DNA of 64,000 bases from NCBI GenBank assembly GCA_907163075.1, contig CAJQTY010000001.1, forward strand, positions 2,356,001 to 2,420,000, written 5' to 3'. Position 1 is the first letter of the stretch; the number at the start of each line of letters is the position of its first letter. Source of the DNA: an uncultured Rhodocyclaceae bacterium (GTDB taxonomy: Bacteria > Pseudomonadota > Gammaproteobacteria > Burkholderiales > Rhodocyclaceae). The notes beneath the pieces are model-generated. The model worked only from the letters and a program-made list of their open reading frames with translations. It did no database searches and was not told where the DNA came from. Positions 1 to 9,982 of the stretch are shown piece after piece. The translations under genes were made by a program, and so were the position numbers.

Positions 1-1013
1 TCCCTGCGAGAGCGCTCGGTAATTCGGGCCACGATAGGTGTTGGGCCAACATATAGCTGGACTAACACATGTCCAGGTGTGTTGGTCGATACGACAGACG
101 TCACCCGTCCCTCTAATATGTTTAGGATACTTGTTGCCTGCGGCTTTACTAATGCGAGGCTTACGTCGCGGGCATGGATGCGGCAGCGTAGACGACTGCC
201 CAATGCCTCATAGCGTTGCCCCACATATATGCTTCCTCCCTGGAAATCGAGTCGCGAAAGGCTGTCTGCCTCATTAGAAGACAGAACGGTTTCCAGTACC
301 ACGCCAGCATCATCGGCAAATGTGGGGGGTAAGTCTATGCGCGCCAAGGTTTCGGTCAATAGGCCACTTGCCACAACCTTGCCCTCGTCAAGCAGTACCA
401 AGTGGTCCGCCAATCGTGCCACCTCGTCAGGTGAGTGGCTAACGTAAATAATGGGGATGGAAAGCTCATCGTGCAGCCGCTCTAGATACGGCAGGATTTC
501 GAGTTTTCGTTTTAAGTCTAGGGAGGCCAGCGGCTCGTCCATCAGCAACAACTGTGGGGCTGTAAGCAAAGCGCGGGCAATGGCGACGCGTTGACGCTCA
601 CCGCCGGAGAGGCTTACAGGTCGACGTTCTAGCAGGTTACCGATGCCTAGCAACTCCGCAACCTCGAATAGATTAAAGCGTCGTTTTGGCTCGGCGATAC
701 GTTTGAGTCCAAACTCAAGGTTGCCTTTGACGGTGAGGTGTTCGAACAGACTGGCTTCTTGAAACACATACCCCAGGGCACGCAGATGCGTGGGTACGAA
801 AATATCCCGTGACTCGTCTTGCCACACGGTGTCACCAAGGGAAAATAGCCCCAGCTTTGCTCTTTCAAGGCCCGCAATCGCTCGGAGCAAGGTAGTCTTT
901 CCGGAGCCCGAATGGCCGAAGAGTGCCGTAACCCCTCTCCCTGGAAGTGTGAGGTCTACCTCAAGTTGAAAATCGCCACGGTCTATGCGGAAAGTTGCGC
1001 GAACTATATTCAT
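1..1013 (-). CDS. modC: Molybdate ABC transporter ATP-binding protein ModC (3' end off the window)
   Basis: ATPase of the molybdate importer, working at the inner face of the cytoplasmic membrane with ModB. Translating the minus strand from the ATG at 1013 gives a Walker A motif (GHSGSGKTTLL, about residues 34-44), the ABC signature LSGGERQR, Walker B LLLMDEP and the switch H in YVSHS. After about residue 230 a TOBE/Mop-like region begins, which is typical of ModC. The reading frame is open to base 1, so the last part of the gene is missing. Its start overlaps the modB stop by 4 bases (ATGA), indicating translational coupling. Base composition is visibly less GC-rich than most of the window, as in the adjacent complete modB, which suggests the pair was acquired together. 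Confidence 0.93.
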   Translation of the reverse strand, partial: MNIVRATFRIDRGDFQLEVDLTLPGRGVTALFGHSGSGKTTLLRAIAGLERAKLGLFSLGDTVWQDESRDIFVPTHLRALGYVFQEASLFEHLTVKGNLEFGLKRIAEPKRRFNLFEVAELLGIGNLLERRPVSLSGGERQRVAIARALLTAPQLLLMDEPLASLDLKRKLEILPYLERLHDELSIPIIYVSHSPDEVARLADHLVLLDEGKVVASGLLTETLARIDLPPTFADDAGVVLETVLSSNEADSLSRLDFQGGSIYVGQRYEALGSRLRCRIHARDVSLALVKPQATSILNILEGRVTSVVSTNTPGHVLVQLYVGPTPIVARITERSRR

Positions 1014-1690
1014 GCTTCTCTGCCGCGAACGGTCTGGGGATTGAAAGTGTAGACCGTCAGTAATACGGCAAAGCTGAATACCATCATGCAAGCGGCTAGC
1101 CAATGACCTTGGGTGTACTCAAGAGCTTCTACATGGTCATATATCTGAACCGAAACAACTCGCGTCCGACCCGGAATGTTGCCACCAATCATGAGCACTA
1201 CGCCAAATTCACCGACAGTGTGGGCAAATGCCAATATGGTGCCGGAGAGAAATCCAGGACGAGCAAGTGGCACCACAACCGACCAGAAGGTATTCCATGG
1301 ACTTGCTCGAAGTGTTGCTGCAACTTCCAGGGGTCGGTCACCTATTGCCGCGAAGGCATTTTGTAGCGGCTGAATCATGAACGGGAATGAGTACAGGATG
1401 GATGCGATAACGAGGCCAGGAAAGGTGAATGGCAAAACGCCCAATCCGAGCGCCTGAGTTATATGCCCCACCGGTCCATTTGGACCCATCGCCAACAATA
1501 GATAGAAGCCCAAAACGGTCGGTGGCAACACCAAAGGCAATGCGACCACAGCGCTAACAACACCCTTTAGCCGAGAACGAGTGCGCGCGAGCCACCAAGA
1601 AATAGGGGTGCCGATTAGCAGCAAGAATACCGTCACAGTACTGGCTAATTTGACAGTCAACCAAATGGCATCAAAATCTTGTGCATTCAT
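1010..1690 (-). CDS. modB: Molybdate ABC transporter permease ModB (complete copy)
   Basis: Inner-membrane permease of the molybdate importer, 226 aa, the usual ModB length. It has several hydrophobic segments, the conserved PLVLPPTVLGFYLL stretch, and a permease coupling loop around LEVAATLRASPWNTFW. No clear Shine-Dalgarno sequence precedes the ATG. The gene overlaps modC by 4 bases. It is a second, complete version of the truncated modB upstream: the first ~100 residues of the two proteins align closely, but DNA composition differs, this copy being lower in GC. I infer that it and modC were brought in by recombination or transposition and now supply the permease and ATPase for the native ModA. 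Confidence 0.92.
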   Translation of the reverse strand: MNAQDFDAIWLTVKLASTVTVFLLLIGTPISWWLARTRSRLKGVVSAVVALPLVLPPTVLGFYLLLAMGPNGPVGHITQALGLGVLPFTFPGLVIASILYSFPFMIQPLQNAFAAIGDRPLEVAATLRASPWNTFWSVVVPLARPGFLSGTILAFAHTVGEFGVVLMIGGNIPGRTRVVSVQIYDHVEALEYTQGHWLAACMMVFSFAVLLTVYTFNPQTVRGREA

Positions 1691-1853
1691 GTTGTTTTTC
1701 TGAGTTTAGGGTTGAAAGCGAGCGCCGAAAATGGACTTGGTACGAAAAATAGCGTCCGTTTTTCCTAAAACACGATGGACAGAGGTAATTTCTCCAATCC
1801 ATAAATTACAGCAACTTACGCTGTCCATTCTTGCAATAGGCGGGGGTGACAAT
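1691..1853. other. Recombination junction between native and incoming mod genes
   Basis: About 160 bases of relatively AT-rich sequence lie between the point where the native modB loses homology (about 1853) and the start of the complete modB at 1690. In the native frame they encode ~50 residues unlike any ModB before a stop. I do not recognise a transposase or clear terminal inverted repeats. It may be the trace of an insertion element or the edge of an imported segment. Confidence 0.5.
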
Positions 1854-2161
1854 TGAAAGGAGTAGAAAACGGAGGCGATAACAAGACCAGGGAAGGTGAA
1901 CGGCAGCAAGCCCAGACCGAGTGACGCCGTCAGTTTCCCGACAGGGCCATGGGGACCCATCACCAGCAACAGGTAAAAGCCCAACACGGTGGGCGGCAAC
2001 ACGAGAGGCAAGGCGACCGCCGCCGCGATGACCCTTTTGAGCCGAGAACGAGTACGTGCCAGCCACCAGGCGATCGGCGCGCCGGCGATGAGCAGGAGCA
2101 CGGTGACGACGCTGGCCAGCTTGAGAGTCAGCCAGATGGCCGCAAGGTCTGCGCTATCCAT
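1706..2161 (-). pseudogene. modB: Truncated native modB (N-terminal half)
   Basis: The first ~102 residues are a normal ModB N-terminus (IAWWLARTRSRLKR, PLVLPPTVLGFYLL, LPFTFPGLVIASVFYSF). The sequence then changes abruptly to an unrelated tail after SVFYSF and stops at residue 151, against a family length near 225. The coupling loop and C-terminal membrane segments are missing, so it cannot be a working permease. It lies 9 bases downstream of modA and has the same high GC as modA, so it is the original operon member. The role is presumably taken over by the complete modB that follows. Confidence 0.85.
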
Positions 2162-2170
2162 GGCCGATGC

Positions 2171-3382
<1,212 letters not shown>

Positions 3383-3398
3383 TTTGTCGGACGCCCTA

Positions 3399-3422
3399 CG
3401 TAATATTGGCGACTATATAACG
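3399..3422. promoter_or_regulatory. Probable ModE operator
   Basis: An inverted repeat with arms CGTAATAT and ATATAACG, separated by 8 bases (TGGCGACT), lies 17 bases upstream of the modE start. Read on the minus strand, it closely resembles, from memory, the ModE-binding site in front of E. coli modA (CGTTATAT, spacer containing GTCGCC, then ATAACG). The location fits repression of a modEAB(C) transcript by molybdate-bound ModE. The regulator that should bind here appears broken, so the site may now be unused or served by another ModE. Confidence 0.6.
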
Positions 3423-3612
3423 ATAGCCCTGATTGTATCGCCGGACATTGATTTTCAGCGCATTTCTGCCCGATTGCTGCTAAATCTGTGCAACGTCGTT
3501 GGTCGAAAAAGTGCTATCTCGCCCCGGCCATGTCGTGCCCGGCGTGCCGGCCTGAGCGCTCCGCCGCCGGAAGGCACGGCCTGGAATCGGGAAGCCGCCC
3601 CGCAAGCCGTGT

Positions 3613-4038
3613 TCAGCCGCGATCCAATACCGCCATCGTGAGCCTGGATATACAGATCAGTCGCTCATCCTCGTCGGTGATGCGGATTTCCCAGACCTGG
3701 CTCGTCCGGCCGCGATGGATCGGGCTGGTGCGGCCGGTCACGTAGCCGAGGCGCGCCGCACGCAGATGATTGGCGTTGATTTCCTGCCCGATGCAGTACT
3801 GCCGGGCGGCATCGACACACAGGTTACCGGCGCAACTGCCAAGCGTCTCGGCCAGCAGTACCGAGGCGCCGCCATGCAGCAGGCGGAAAGGCTGAATGGT
3901 CCGGTGGTCGACCGGCATGCGCCCGGCCAGCCAGTCCGGGCCGAAGTCGGTGAACTCGATGCCGAGATGGGCGACCGCCGTACCGGCGGACATTGCGTTG
4001 AGCTGAACAAGGTCGAGCGGTGCGTGCCAGATATCCAT
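3613..4038 (-). CDS. Hotdog-fold acyl-CoA thioesterase (PaaI/YdiI-like)
   Basis: 141-aa single-domain hotdog protein, the usual size for PaaI/YdiI-type acyl-CoA thioesterases, which are cytoplasmic. Visible family features are HLGIEFTDFGPDWLAGRMPVD (N-terminal strand region), LLHGGASVLLAETLGSCA (the conserved HGG with the catalytic acidic residue in the following helix) and the late INANHLRAARLGYVTG strand. The thioester substrate (aromatic acyl-CoA, DHNA-CoA or fatty acyl-CoA) cannot be told from sequence alone. It stands alone between the mod locus and the nuclease gene, 180 bases from the latter, on the same strand. Confidence 0.8.
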   Translation of the reverse strand: MDIWHAPLDLVQLNAMSAGTAVAHLGIEFTDFGPDWLAGRMPVDHRTIQPFRLLHGGASVLLAETLGSCAGNLCVDAARQYCIGQEINANHLRAARLGYVTGRTSPIHRGRTSQVWEIRITDEDERLICISRLTMAVLDRG

Positions 4039-4220
4039 AACACTCCGATAGTTTGCCGAAAATGAAATTGAAGCGCGGCGAACATGGAGAGCCGGCTAAA
4101 AAGCAAAAGGCCTCGATATTTTCGCTCGAACCCCGCGGGGCGTCTTGCGAAAACCGCAAAGGCAAGGGATTTTCGCCGTGCCCGCCGTGCTTAACTGCCT
4201 TTTAAAGGCGAACGAACAAG

Positions 4221-5633
4221 CTACAGCGTGACATATTCGCCGGGCCGCGGCAGGCGCACTTCGCTCCAGCCTAATTGATCGCGAATCGCCGTGGCGAAAT
4301 TTGTCGATGCCGTGGCTTCGCCGTGCACCACGAAGGTATGCCCAGGCGCTTTGCGGAAGCCGCGCAGCCAGCCGAGCAGCGCCGCCTGATCGGCGTGAGC
4401 CGAGAGGCCGCCCACCGTGTAAATGCGCGCCCTGACCGGCACCGGCTGGCCGAAAATATGCACCAGCCGCGCCCCATCGACCAGTCGGCGCCCGAGCGTT
4501 CCCGCCGCCTGGAAACCGGCGATCAGGATGCTGCACTCGCTGCGCGGCAGATTTTCACGCAGGTGGTACTTGATCCGTCCGGCCTCGCACATGCCACTGG
4601 CCGAAATGATCACCGCGCCGCTGCGGACATCGTTCAGCGCCCTCGAACGCTCGACGTCGGCAACGTACTCGATCTTCATTTTGTCCGGGTGCGCCGGCAG
4701 CCAGGCGATCAGCTCGCGGGTCCTGGCGTCGAGCAATTCCGGATGCGCCAGCGTGATACGCGATGCGGCATTGGCCATCGGCGAATCGACATAGACCGTC
4801 AGTGCGGGGAGCCGCTGGCGCTGCACCAGGTCGGCCAGGATATAGACGATTTCCTGCGTGCGGCCGACGGCGAAGGACGGAATGATCAGGTTGCCGTGCG
4901 TGGCACGGGTACGCCCGAGGGCGGCGACGATTTCGTCTTCGGTTTCCTGCAGCGAACGATGCAGGCGGTCACCGTAGGTCGACTCGATCAGCAACAGGTC
5001 GGCGTCGACCGACACCTTTTCCGGGTCGCGCAGGACGGGGCGATCAAGCATGCCGAGATCGCCGGAGAACACCAGCCGGCGCGTCCGGCCGGCCTCGTCG
5101 ACCGTCACCTCCAGCCACGACGAACCGAGAATGTGGCCGGCGTCGTGGAAACAAACCGTGATCGCCTCGGCCGGCGCGATCGTTTCGCCATAGGCGGCCG
5201 GCTTGAGCAGTTTGAGCGCCGATTGCGCCTGCGCCACCGTGTACAGTGGGGCGGGCGCGCCGCGTTCGCCGTGGCCGCGCCGCTGCCGGTGGCGCAACTG
5301 CCACTCCGTTTCCTTTTCCTGAATATGGGCGCTGTCCGGGAGCAGCACTTCGAGCAGGTCGATACTCGCCGGCGTGGCGTAGATCGGCCCACGGAAACCC
5401 ATCACCGCGAGGCGCGGCAGCAGGCCGGAGTGGTCGATGTGAGCGTGGGTCAGCAGCACGAAGTCGATGGCGCGCACGTCAAAGTCGAACTTCAGCGCGC
5501 GCAGGTTCTTCGCACGCGCTTCCGGCCCGCCCTGGAACATGCCGCAGTCGACCAGAAAACGGGTATCTCCGGTCTCTACCAGTGTGCAGGAACCGGTCAC
5601 TTCGCCGGCCGCCCCGAGAAAACCCAATCGCAT
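4221..5633 (-). CDS. Metallo-beta-lactamase/beta-CASP RNA-processing nuclease
   Basis: About 470-aa beta-CASP metallo-hydrolase related to CPSF73/Ysh1 and bacterial RNA exonucleases. I start it at the ATG at 5633 because AGGAGGAAT lies just upstream and the family N-terminus MRLGFLGAAGEVTGSC follows; an in-frame start 18 codons earlier has no such support. The zinc motif HAHIDHSG, the later SGDLG aspartate, beta-CASP motifs (PSFAVGRTQE; SASGMCEAGR) and the C-terminal GLSAHADQ and VVHGEA histidines are all present, so it should be catalytically competent. The substrate is probably RNA. It is monocistronic as far as can be seen. Confidence 0.88.
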   Translation of the reverse strand: MRLGFLGAAGEVTGSCTLVETGDTRFLVDCGMFQGGPEARAKNLRALKFDFDVRAIDFVLLTHAHIDHSGLLPRLAVMGFRGPIYATPASIDLLEVLLPDSAHIQEKETEWQLRHRQRRGHGERGAPAPLYTVAQAQSALKLLKPAAYGETIAPAEAITVCFHDAGHILGSSWLEVTVDEAGRTRRLVFSGDLGMLDRPVLRDPEKVSVDADLLLIESTYGDRLHRSLQETEDEIVAALGRTRATHGNLIIPSFAVGRTQEIVYILADLVQRQRLPALTVYVDSPMANAASRITLAHPELLDARTRELIAWLPAHPDKMKIEYVADVERSRALNDVRSGAVIISASGMCEAGRIKYHLRENLPRSECSILIAGFQAAGTLGRRLVDGARLVHIFGQPVPVRARIYTVGGLSAHADQAALLGWLRGFRKAPGHTFVVHGEATASTNFATAIRDQLGWSEVRLPRPGEYVTL

Positions 5634-5740
5634 GTCCGTATTCCTCCTGAGTACTTCAAGCATGAACCTCGGGAAGACTGAATGCAACGCCTGTGTGATG
5701 AACGAAGAGGTCAGGAGGGGGAAACCGGCACTGTACAGCC

Positions 5741-5881
5741 GACTGGCGCATCGTGATGCCGTTGTCCAAGCCGGTGATCGCCACCGTTGCCGTGCTGCAG
5801 TTCCTGTCGCGCTGGGGCGAACTGCTGTGGCCGGTGATGGCGGACTGCGGGTTTTTTAGTCAGGTTGTCTGCGCCCTATAA
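5741..5881 (+). pseudogene. Remnant of a sugar ABC transporter permease (MalG/UgpE type)
   Basis: A short open stretch starting with DWRIVMPLSKPVIATVAVLQ and then FLSRWGELLWPVM is the hallmark C-terminal EAA-loop and following membrane segment of carbohydrate ABC permeases (compare IxLPLxxPxL...WNxFLWPL). No start codon, upstream domain or proper C-terminus remains; the frame runs a few more residues into a stop at 5879. It sits directly before a LacI-type regulator and amylosucrase, so a sugar-uptake operon probably once stood here. Confidence 0.65.
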
Positions 5882-5938
5882 TAAGGCGCAAGGCGCAGGC
5901 GGGCGCTCCGCAATCGTGCGGAAGCCCCGCCGCGCACC

Positions 5939-6973
5939 ATGGCGGCGTCGACGACGATGAACCTCAAGCAGCTTTCGGACAGGCTCGGGCTGTCACCGAC
6001 AACGGTTAGCCGCGCGCTCAACGGCTATTCGGAAGTCAGTGAAGCGACGCGTCAGCGCGTCATCGAAATGGCGGCGCAGAGCGGCTACCGGCCCAATGTC
6101 ATGGCGCGCCACCTGGCGACCGGCCGGGCCGATGCCATTGGCCTGGTCTATCCGCTGGACGCCACCTACCTCGGCGATCCGCGCTTCATCGAAGTGCTCG
6201 AAGGCCTCACGGCGCGTTTCCACGAAGCCGATATCGACGTGCTCATCGCGTCGGCCGGCAAGGACGATGAGCTGGAAACCTACCAGCGCCTGGTCCGCGC
6301 GCACCGGGTCGACGGCCTTATTGTGGCGCGCACGCGTCTGAACGATGCGCGCATCCGCTTTCTGCGCGCGGCGAAATTCCCCTTCGTTTCCTACGGACGC
6401 ACCAGCGATCCTTCGGGATTCGCGTGGTTCGACTTCGACAACGCGCTCGGCACCCGGCTTGCCGTCGAGCGCCTGGTCGCCCTCGGCCACCGGCGTATTG
6501 CCTATCTCCATGCCGATCGCGATCTGACCTTCGCCGCGCAGCGCTACCAGGGCTTCATGGTCGCCATGCTGGAGGCCGGACTGAGCGTCGATCCGGCACT
6601 GGTGCGCGAAGCCGGCTTTCTGCGCCGGCAGGCCTTTTCCGCGATGCACGACCTGCTCCGCCTGCCGGTCCGCCCAACGGCCGTCATCGTCGATAACAAC
6701 CAGGCCGGGGTGGGTGTCATCCGTGCGCTGTTGGAAGCGGGGCTGCGCCCGCGCCGCGACTGTTCCCTGATCATCTACGACGGTTTGCCGCAGGACACCT
6801 TGCTCGATCAGCAGGACGTCAGCTCGGTCGAACAGCCGACACCGAACGCCGCCGGCCGCAAGCTGGCCGAACTGATGCTGGGCGTCATGCAGGGCACCGC
6901 GCACACGCAACTGCAGGTGCTGTGGAAGCCATACCTGCGCCCGGGTATGTCGGACGGCCCGGCGCCGCTCTGA
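5939..6973 (+). CDS. LacI/GalR-family transcriptional regulator
   Basis: 344-aa regulator, normal length for the family. The N-terminal helix-turn-helix is clear (NLKQLSDRLGLSPTTVSRAL, residues 8-27, then the hinge YRPNVMARHLATGRAD). A periplasmic-binding-protein-like sugar domain follows (IGLVYPLDA, RVDGLIVART, DFDNALGTRLAVERLVALGH, GFMVAMLEAGL). An alternative start at 5957 would begin directly at MNLKQL; neither has a strong ribosome-binding site. The gene converges with amylosucrase, whose stop lies about 40 bases away, and probably controls it in response to sucrose or a related sugar. This is inferred from proximity and from a LacI-type palindrome upstream of amylosucrase. Confidence 0.9.
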   Translation: MAASTTMNLKQLSDRLGLSPTTVSRALNGYSEVSEATRQRVIEMAAQSGYRPNVMARHLATGRADAIGLVYPLDATYLGDPRFIEVLEGLTARFHEADIDVLIASAGKDDELETYQRLVRAHRVDGLIVARTRLNDARIRFLRAAKFPFVSYGRTSDPSGFAWFDFDNALGTRLAVERLVALGHRRIAYLHADRDLTFAAQRYQGFMVAMLEAGLSVDPALVREAGFLRRQAFSAMHDLLRLPVRPTAVIVDNNQAGVGVIRALLEAGLRPRRDCSLIIYDGLPQDTLLDQQDVSSVEQPTPNAAGRKLAELMLGVMQGTAHTQLQVLWKPYLRPGMSDGPAPL

Positions 6974-7015
6974 TCAGCCGGCGCCAGGACTGCTCCACTG
7001 GCCGATCAGAGGGGA

Positions 7016-8938
7016 TCACGCCGGGATTCCCAGCCACAGCATCTGATACGGAGCCAGGCGAACGCCCTGGCGCGGATCGACCGCCGTATTGCCGACGAAA
7101 TCGACCGTCGTTCCAGGGATACCCGCCAGCACCGACGCCGCCACGTATTGCTCGAACTCGCTGAAGTTGCCCAGCACCAGCAGCCGCGACGAATCGCCCT
7201 GGCGCAGGTAGCCGAGCACCGACGGGTTGTGCGTCCAGAAGGCCGTCAGGCGGCCGCCCTGCAATACCGGCAGGTGCTTGCGCAGGGCGATCAGGCGCCG
7301 CAGTCCGGCGTGAATGCGGCCGGCGTCGGTGGTTGGGTCCTGGCGTTGCGCATAGCGTGCCTCGTTGCGCGCCGGGCGATGGACCCAGCGGCTGTCGCCG
7401 GCCTTGCCCGGATCGTTGACGTAGCTCGCATCGTTGAGCGCGCCGATTTCGTCGCCCAGGTAAATCAGCGGTATGCCGCCCGAAGACAGCGCCACGCTGT
7501 AGAGCAGCAGCAGGCGTGCGACGGCATGCGGATCGCCCTGTTCCAGCCCGCACAGCGACGCCGCGGTTCCGCTGATGCGGCAGTCACCGATCACCGGGTT
7601 GTCCTGGAAGGGAACGCCGCGCGCGAAACTTCCGGCGAAGCGATTGACGTAGAAGCGGTTCAGGAATTGCCGGTGATTGAAGCCGTTGATGCCGAAGTGC
7701 ACCGCGTCTTCATCGGCAAAGGTCCAGCCGATGTCGTCGTGGCTGCGCACATAGTTGACCCAGGCGGTGCCCGCCGGCAGGTTGTGCCGCTGTTCGAGCG
7801 CCTGCTGCAGCAGGTTAACCTCGCGCGTGGCCAGCGTGTTCCACAGCAGGGCCATCTGCAGCGGGTTGTAAGACAGCTGGCATTCGGCCGGGGAGATGTA
7901 GCTGACCACGTCGTCGGGGTGCACGATGGCCTCGGATTTGAACAGCAGGGACGGCGCCGCGATGCGCGCCAGCGCGTTATAGGCGCGCAGCAAATTGTGG
8001 GCCTGCGGCAGGTTCTCGCAACTGGTGCCCAGTTGCTTCCAGATGAAGGCCACGGCGTCCATGCGCAGGAACTCGACGCCGAGGTTGGCGATGAACAGCA
8101 TTTCGCCGGCCATCGCCTGGAACACCGCCGGATTGCTGTAGTTCAGGTCCCACTGGTAGCTGTGGAAGGTCGTCCATACCCAGCGGCCATCCGCCAGTTG
8201 GGAGAAGGCGCCGGGGTGCTCGTCGGGGAAGATCTCGCGCAGCGTCAGTTCGTAGGCGTCCGGCTGTTTGCGGTCGGGGAAAATGTAGAAGAAATCCTGG
8301 TAATGCGGGTCGCCGCCGAGCGCGCCCTGCGCCCACTCGTGCTCGTCGGAGGTATGGTTGAACACGAAGTCGAGCACCAGCGAGATGCCTTCCTTGCGCA
8401 ACTGTTCGGCCAGTCGGCGCAGGTCCGCGATTCTGCCCAGCGACGGCTTGGTCTGGCGGTAGCTGCTCACGGCGTAACCGCCGTCGCTGTGCGGTTCCGG
8501 GCACAGGAAGGGCGGCATCAGGTGCAGGTAGGTCAGCCCCAGTTCCTTGAAGTAGGGTATCTGCGCCTCGACTCCCGTGAACGTGCCGGCGAACAGGTCG
8601 ACGTAGCACACCCCGCCGAGCATCTTCTGCGACTCGAACCAGTGCGGTTCCGCTTCGCGCTGCCGGTCCAGCGCCTTGAGGTCGGCGGGCCGTTCGACCC
8701 AGGACCCGAAGGCGGCGTCGAGCAGTTCGATGAGAAAGGTTTCGAAATCGTCGCGCTGCCCGTAGAGGGCAGCCAGTTCGCCGCGCAGCACGCCCAGGTG
8801 AGCGCGCACGCGCGCGTCGAACTCCGGCCACTGCGCATGTTTTCCATGCAGCGCCTGCAGCGCCTTCCAGACGCGTCCGCACTGCTTATCGGAGGTATGC
8901 CAGCCTTTGCTGGCCGGAGTGATCGCTTGGCTTGCCAC
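7016..8938 (-). CDS. Amylosucrase (GH13 sucrose glucosyltransferase)
   Basis: 640-aa GH13 enzyme that transfers glucose from sucrose to alpha-1,4-glucan, releasing fructose. The length and the amylosucrase-specific N-terminal helical region (before [13 protein letters not shown], residue ~108) match that subfamily rather than ordinary alpha-amylases. Catalytic residues by motif are Asp294 in FLRMDAVAF, Glu336 in [11 protein letters not shown] and the transition-state Asp401 in VRSHDDIGW, with VLDFVFNHT as region I. There is no signal peptide, so it is cytoplasmic. It would build glycogen-like glucan directly from imported sucrose. The neighbouring permease stump suggests that the original uptake system has been lost here. 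Sucrose hydrolase is the main alternative within the same subfamily. Confidence 0.92.
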   Translation of the reverse strand: MASQAITPASKGWHTSDKQCGRVWKALQALHGKHAQWPEFDARVRAHLGVLRGELAALYGQRDDFETFLIELLDAAFGSWVERPADLKALDRQREAEPHWFESQKMLGGVCYVDLFAGTFTGVEAQIPYFKELGLTYLHLMPPFLCPEPHSDGGYAVSSYRQTKPSLGRIADLRRLAEQLRKEGISLVLDFVFNHTSDEHEWAQGALGGDPHYQDFFYIFPDRKQPDAYELTLREIFPDEHPGAFSQLADGRWVWTTFHSYQWDLNYSNPAVFQAMAGEMLFIANLGVEFLRMDAVAFIWKQLGTSCENLPQAHNLLRAYNALARIAAPSLLFKSEAIVHPDDVVSYISPAECQLSYNPLQMALLWNTLATREVNLLQQALEQRHNLPAGTAWVNYVRSHDDIGWTFADEDAVHFGINGFNHRQFLNRFYVNRFAGSFARGVPFQDNPVIGDCRISGTAASLCGLEQGDPHAVARLLLLYSVALSSGGIPLIYLGDEIGALNDASYVNDPGKAGDSRWVHRPARNEARYAQRQDPTTDAGRIHAGLRRLIALRKHLPVLQGGRLTAFWTHNPSVLGYLRQGDSSRLLVLGNFSEFEQYVAASVLAGIPGTTVDFVGNTAVDPRQGVRLAPYQMLWLGIPA

Positions 8939-9326
8939 GGCATTTCCTCTCTATCTTGACTTTTCCTGTGCCACACGGGGAACGCGAACGTCCCTTGCCA
9001 GCGCGCGATGCGCCAGGCGCAACGCCTCAGTGGTCACGCGGGGCGACGATGCCGCAACGCTGGCAAGCCCATGGCTGAATCCGAAATCGCGTGACACCTA
9101 TGCTGGACGGAACTTTATCGGGTGCGCTCAAGGCTGTCCAGAAAAAGTCCAAACCGTTTTGGATGATGCCGGGGGGTTGCTGTTTCAGTGCCGGTGGGAC
9201 TTGTTGTAGTAGGAGAAAACGGGCCTCAAATGCTCCATTTCGGCAGACGAAACATTTATCTGCACAGATCTGCACGTACAACTTCGGCTTGCCGTACGGC
9301 GCCGCTCCGGCGCCCGCCGTGGGCGT
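8939..9326. other. Intergenic region upstream of amylosucrase
   Basis: About 390 bases between the divergently facing ends of amylosucrase (start) and the DUF4126 gene (stop). No convincing coding frame on either strand. It must hold the amylosucrase promoter. The only structured element I see is the LacI-type palindrome at 9148-9163. Confidence 0.6.
9148..9163. promoter_or_regulatory. Candidate LacI-family operator
   Basis: TCCAAACCGTTTTGGA is a 16-base even palindrome with a central CG and 14 of 16 positions symmetric, the usual architecture of LacI/GalR-family operators. It lies about 210 bases upstream of the amylosucrase start, so direct repression would require a distal promoter or a second site. 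The adjacent LacI-type regulator at 5939 is the obvious candidate to bind. Confidence 0.35.
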
Positions 9327-9932
9327 CTATCCGGCCGCCGTTTGCTTGCCGGAACCGAAGAAACGGCCGAAAACCAGGCGGATGCCGCGCCATAGCTTGG
9401 GCAGCAGCCACAGCAGTAGAATCGCGCAGAGCCCGAGCAGCGCCAGGAACAGCGCGGGATGATAAAAGGCCGCGTAAAGCCCGGAGGCGACCAGGGCATC
9501 CTCGCCGAACGAGGCGGCGATGTTCGATACCGGTTCCGGCGAGGTGTTGATCAGCGCGCGGCCACCGGCCTTGGCGGCGTGGATGCCCGCCGTCAGCGTC
9601 CCGCCGAGCAGACCGGCCGCCAGCGTCAGTGCCGGATCGTGTTCGCCCATGGCCAGCGCCGCCAGGACGGCACCGGCCGGAATACGGATTAATGTTTGCG
9701 CGCTGTCCCAGAGCGAATCGACGACTGGAATCTTGTCCGCCAGAAACTCGACGATCAGCAGGACGCCGGCGACTCCCAGCACCCAGGGATTTTCCAGCAC
9801 CTGCAGGGCCGCAGGCAGCTTCAGGTAACCCAGGCGCCCAAGCAGCCCGGCGGAAAACAGCACGGCGTACAGACGCATGCCGCTCCCCCAGGCCATACCG
9901 CCGGCCAGCGCCACCGATTGCAGGATGTCCAT
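9327..9932 (-). CDS. DUF4126 family membrane protein
   Basis: 201-aa integral membrane protein of unknown function. It starts with LQSVALAGGMAWGSGMRLYAVLFSAGLLGRL, has the KIPVVDSLWD element typical of DUF4126 proteins, a glycine-rich AALAMGEHDPALTLAAGLLGGTLTAGIHAAKAG region and a hydrophobic C-terminus (LFLALLGLCAILLLWLL) followed by a basic tail. Five or six membrane segments are likely. It precedes no obvious partner: the next gene on the same strand (GlsB-type) lies upstream with a 50-base gap, so the two may be co-transcribed. No enzymatic motif is visible. Confidence 0.75.
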   Translation of the reverse strand: MDILQSVALAGGMAWGSGMRLYAVLFSAGLLGRLGYLKLPAALQVLENPWVLGVAGVLLIVEFLADKIPVVDSLWDSAQTLIRIPAGAVLAALAMGEHDPALTLAAGLLGGTLTAGIHAAKAGGRALINTSPEPVSNIAASFGEDALVASGLYAAFYHPALFLALLGLCAILLLWLLPKLWRGIRLVFGRFFGSGKQTAAG

Positions 9933-9982
9933 GTTATCTTTCCGGAGCCAGGGCCAAGCGCCGCAAGGCCGCTATCAGCGTT

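Noticed and set aside
1691-1853. Complete insertion sequence in the mod operon
   Set aside because: Too short, no transposase frame and no convincing terminal inverted repeats.
4275-5681. 468-codon plus-strand frame opposite the beta-CASP nuclease
   Set aside because: Antisense of a gene with all catalytic motifs; His/Arg/Gln-rich product typical of antisense frames in GC-rich DNA.
7148-8959. 603-codon plus-strand frame opposite amylosucrase
   Set aside because: It is the mirror of a strongly supported GH13 gene and its product is compositionally biased without motifs.
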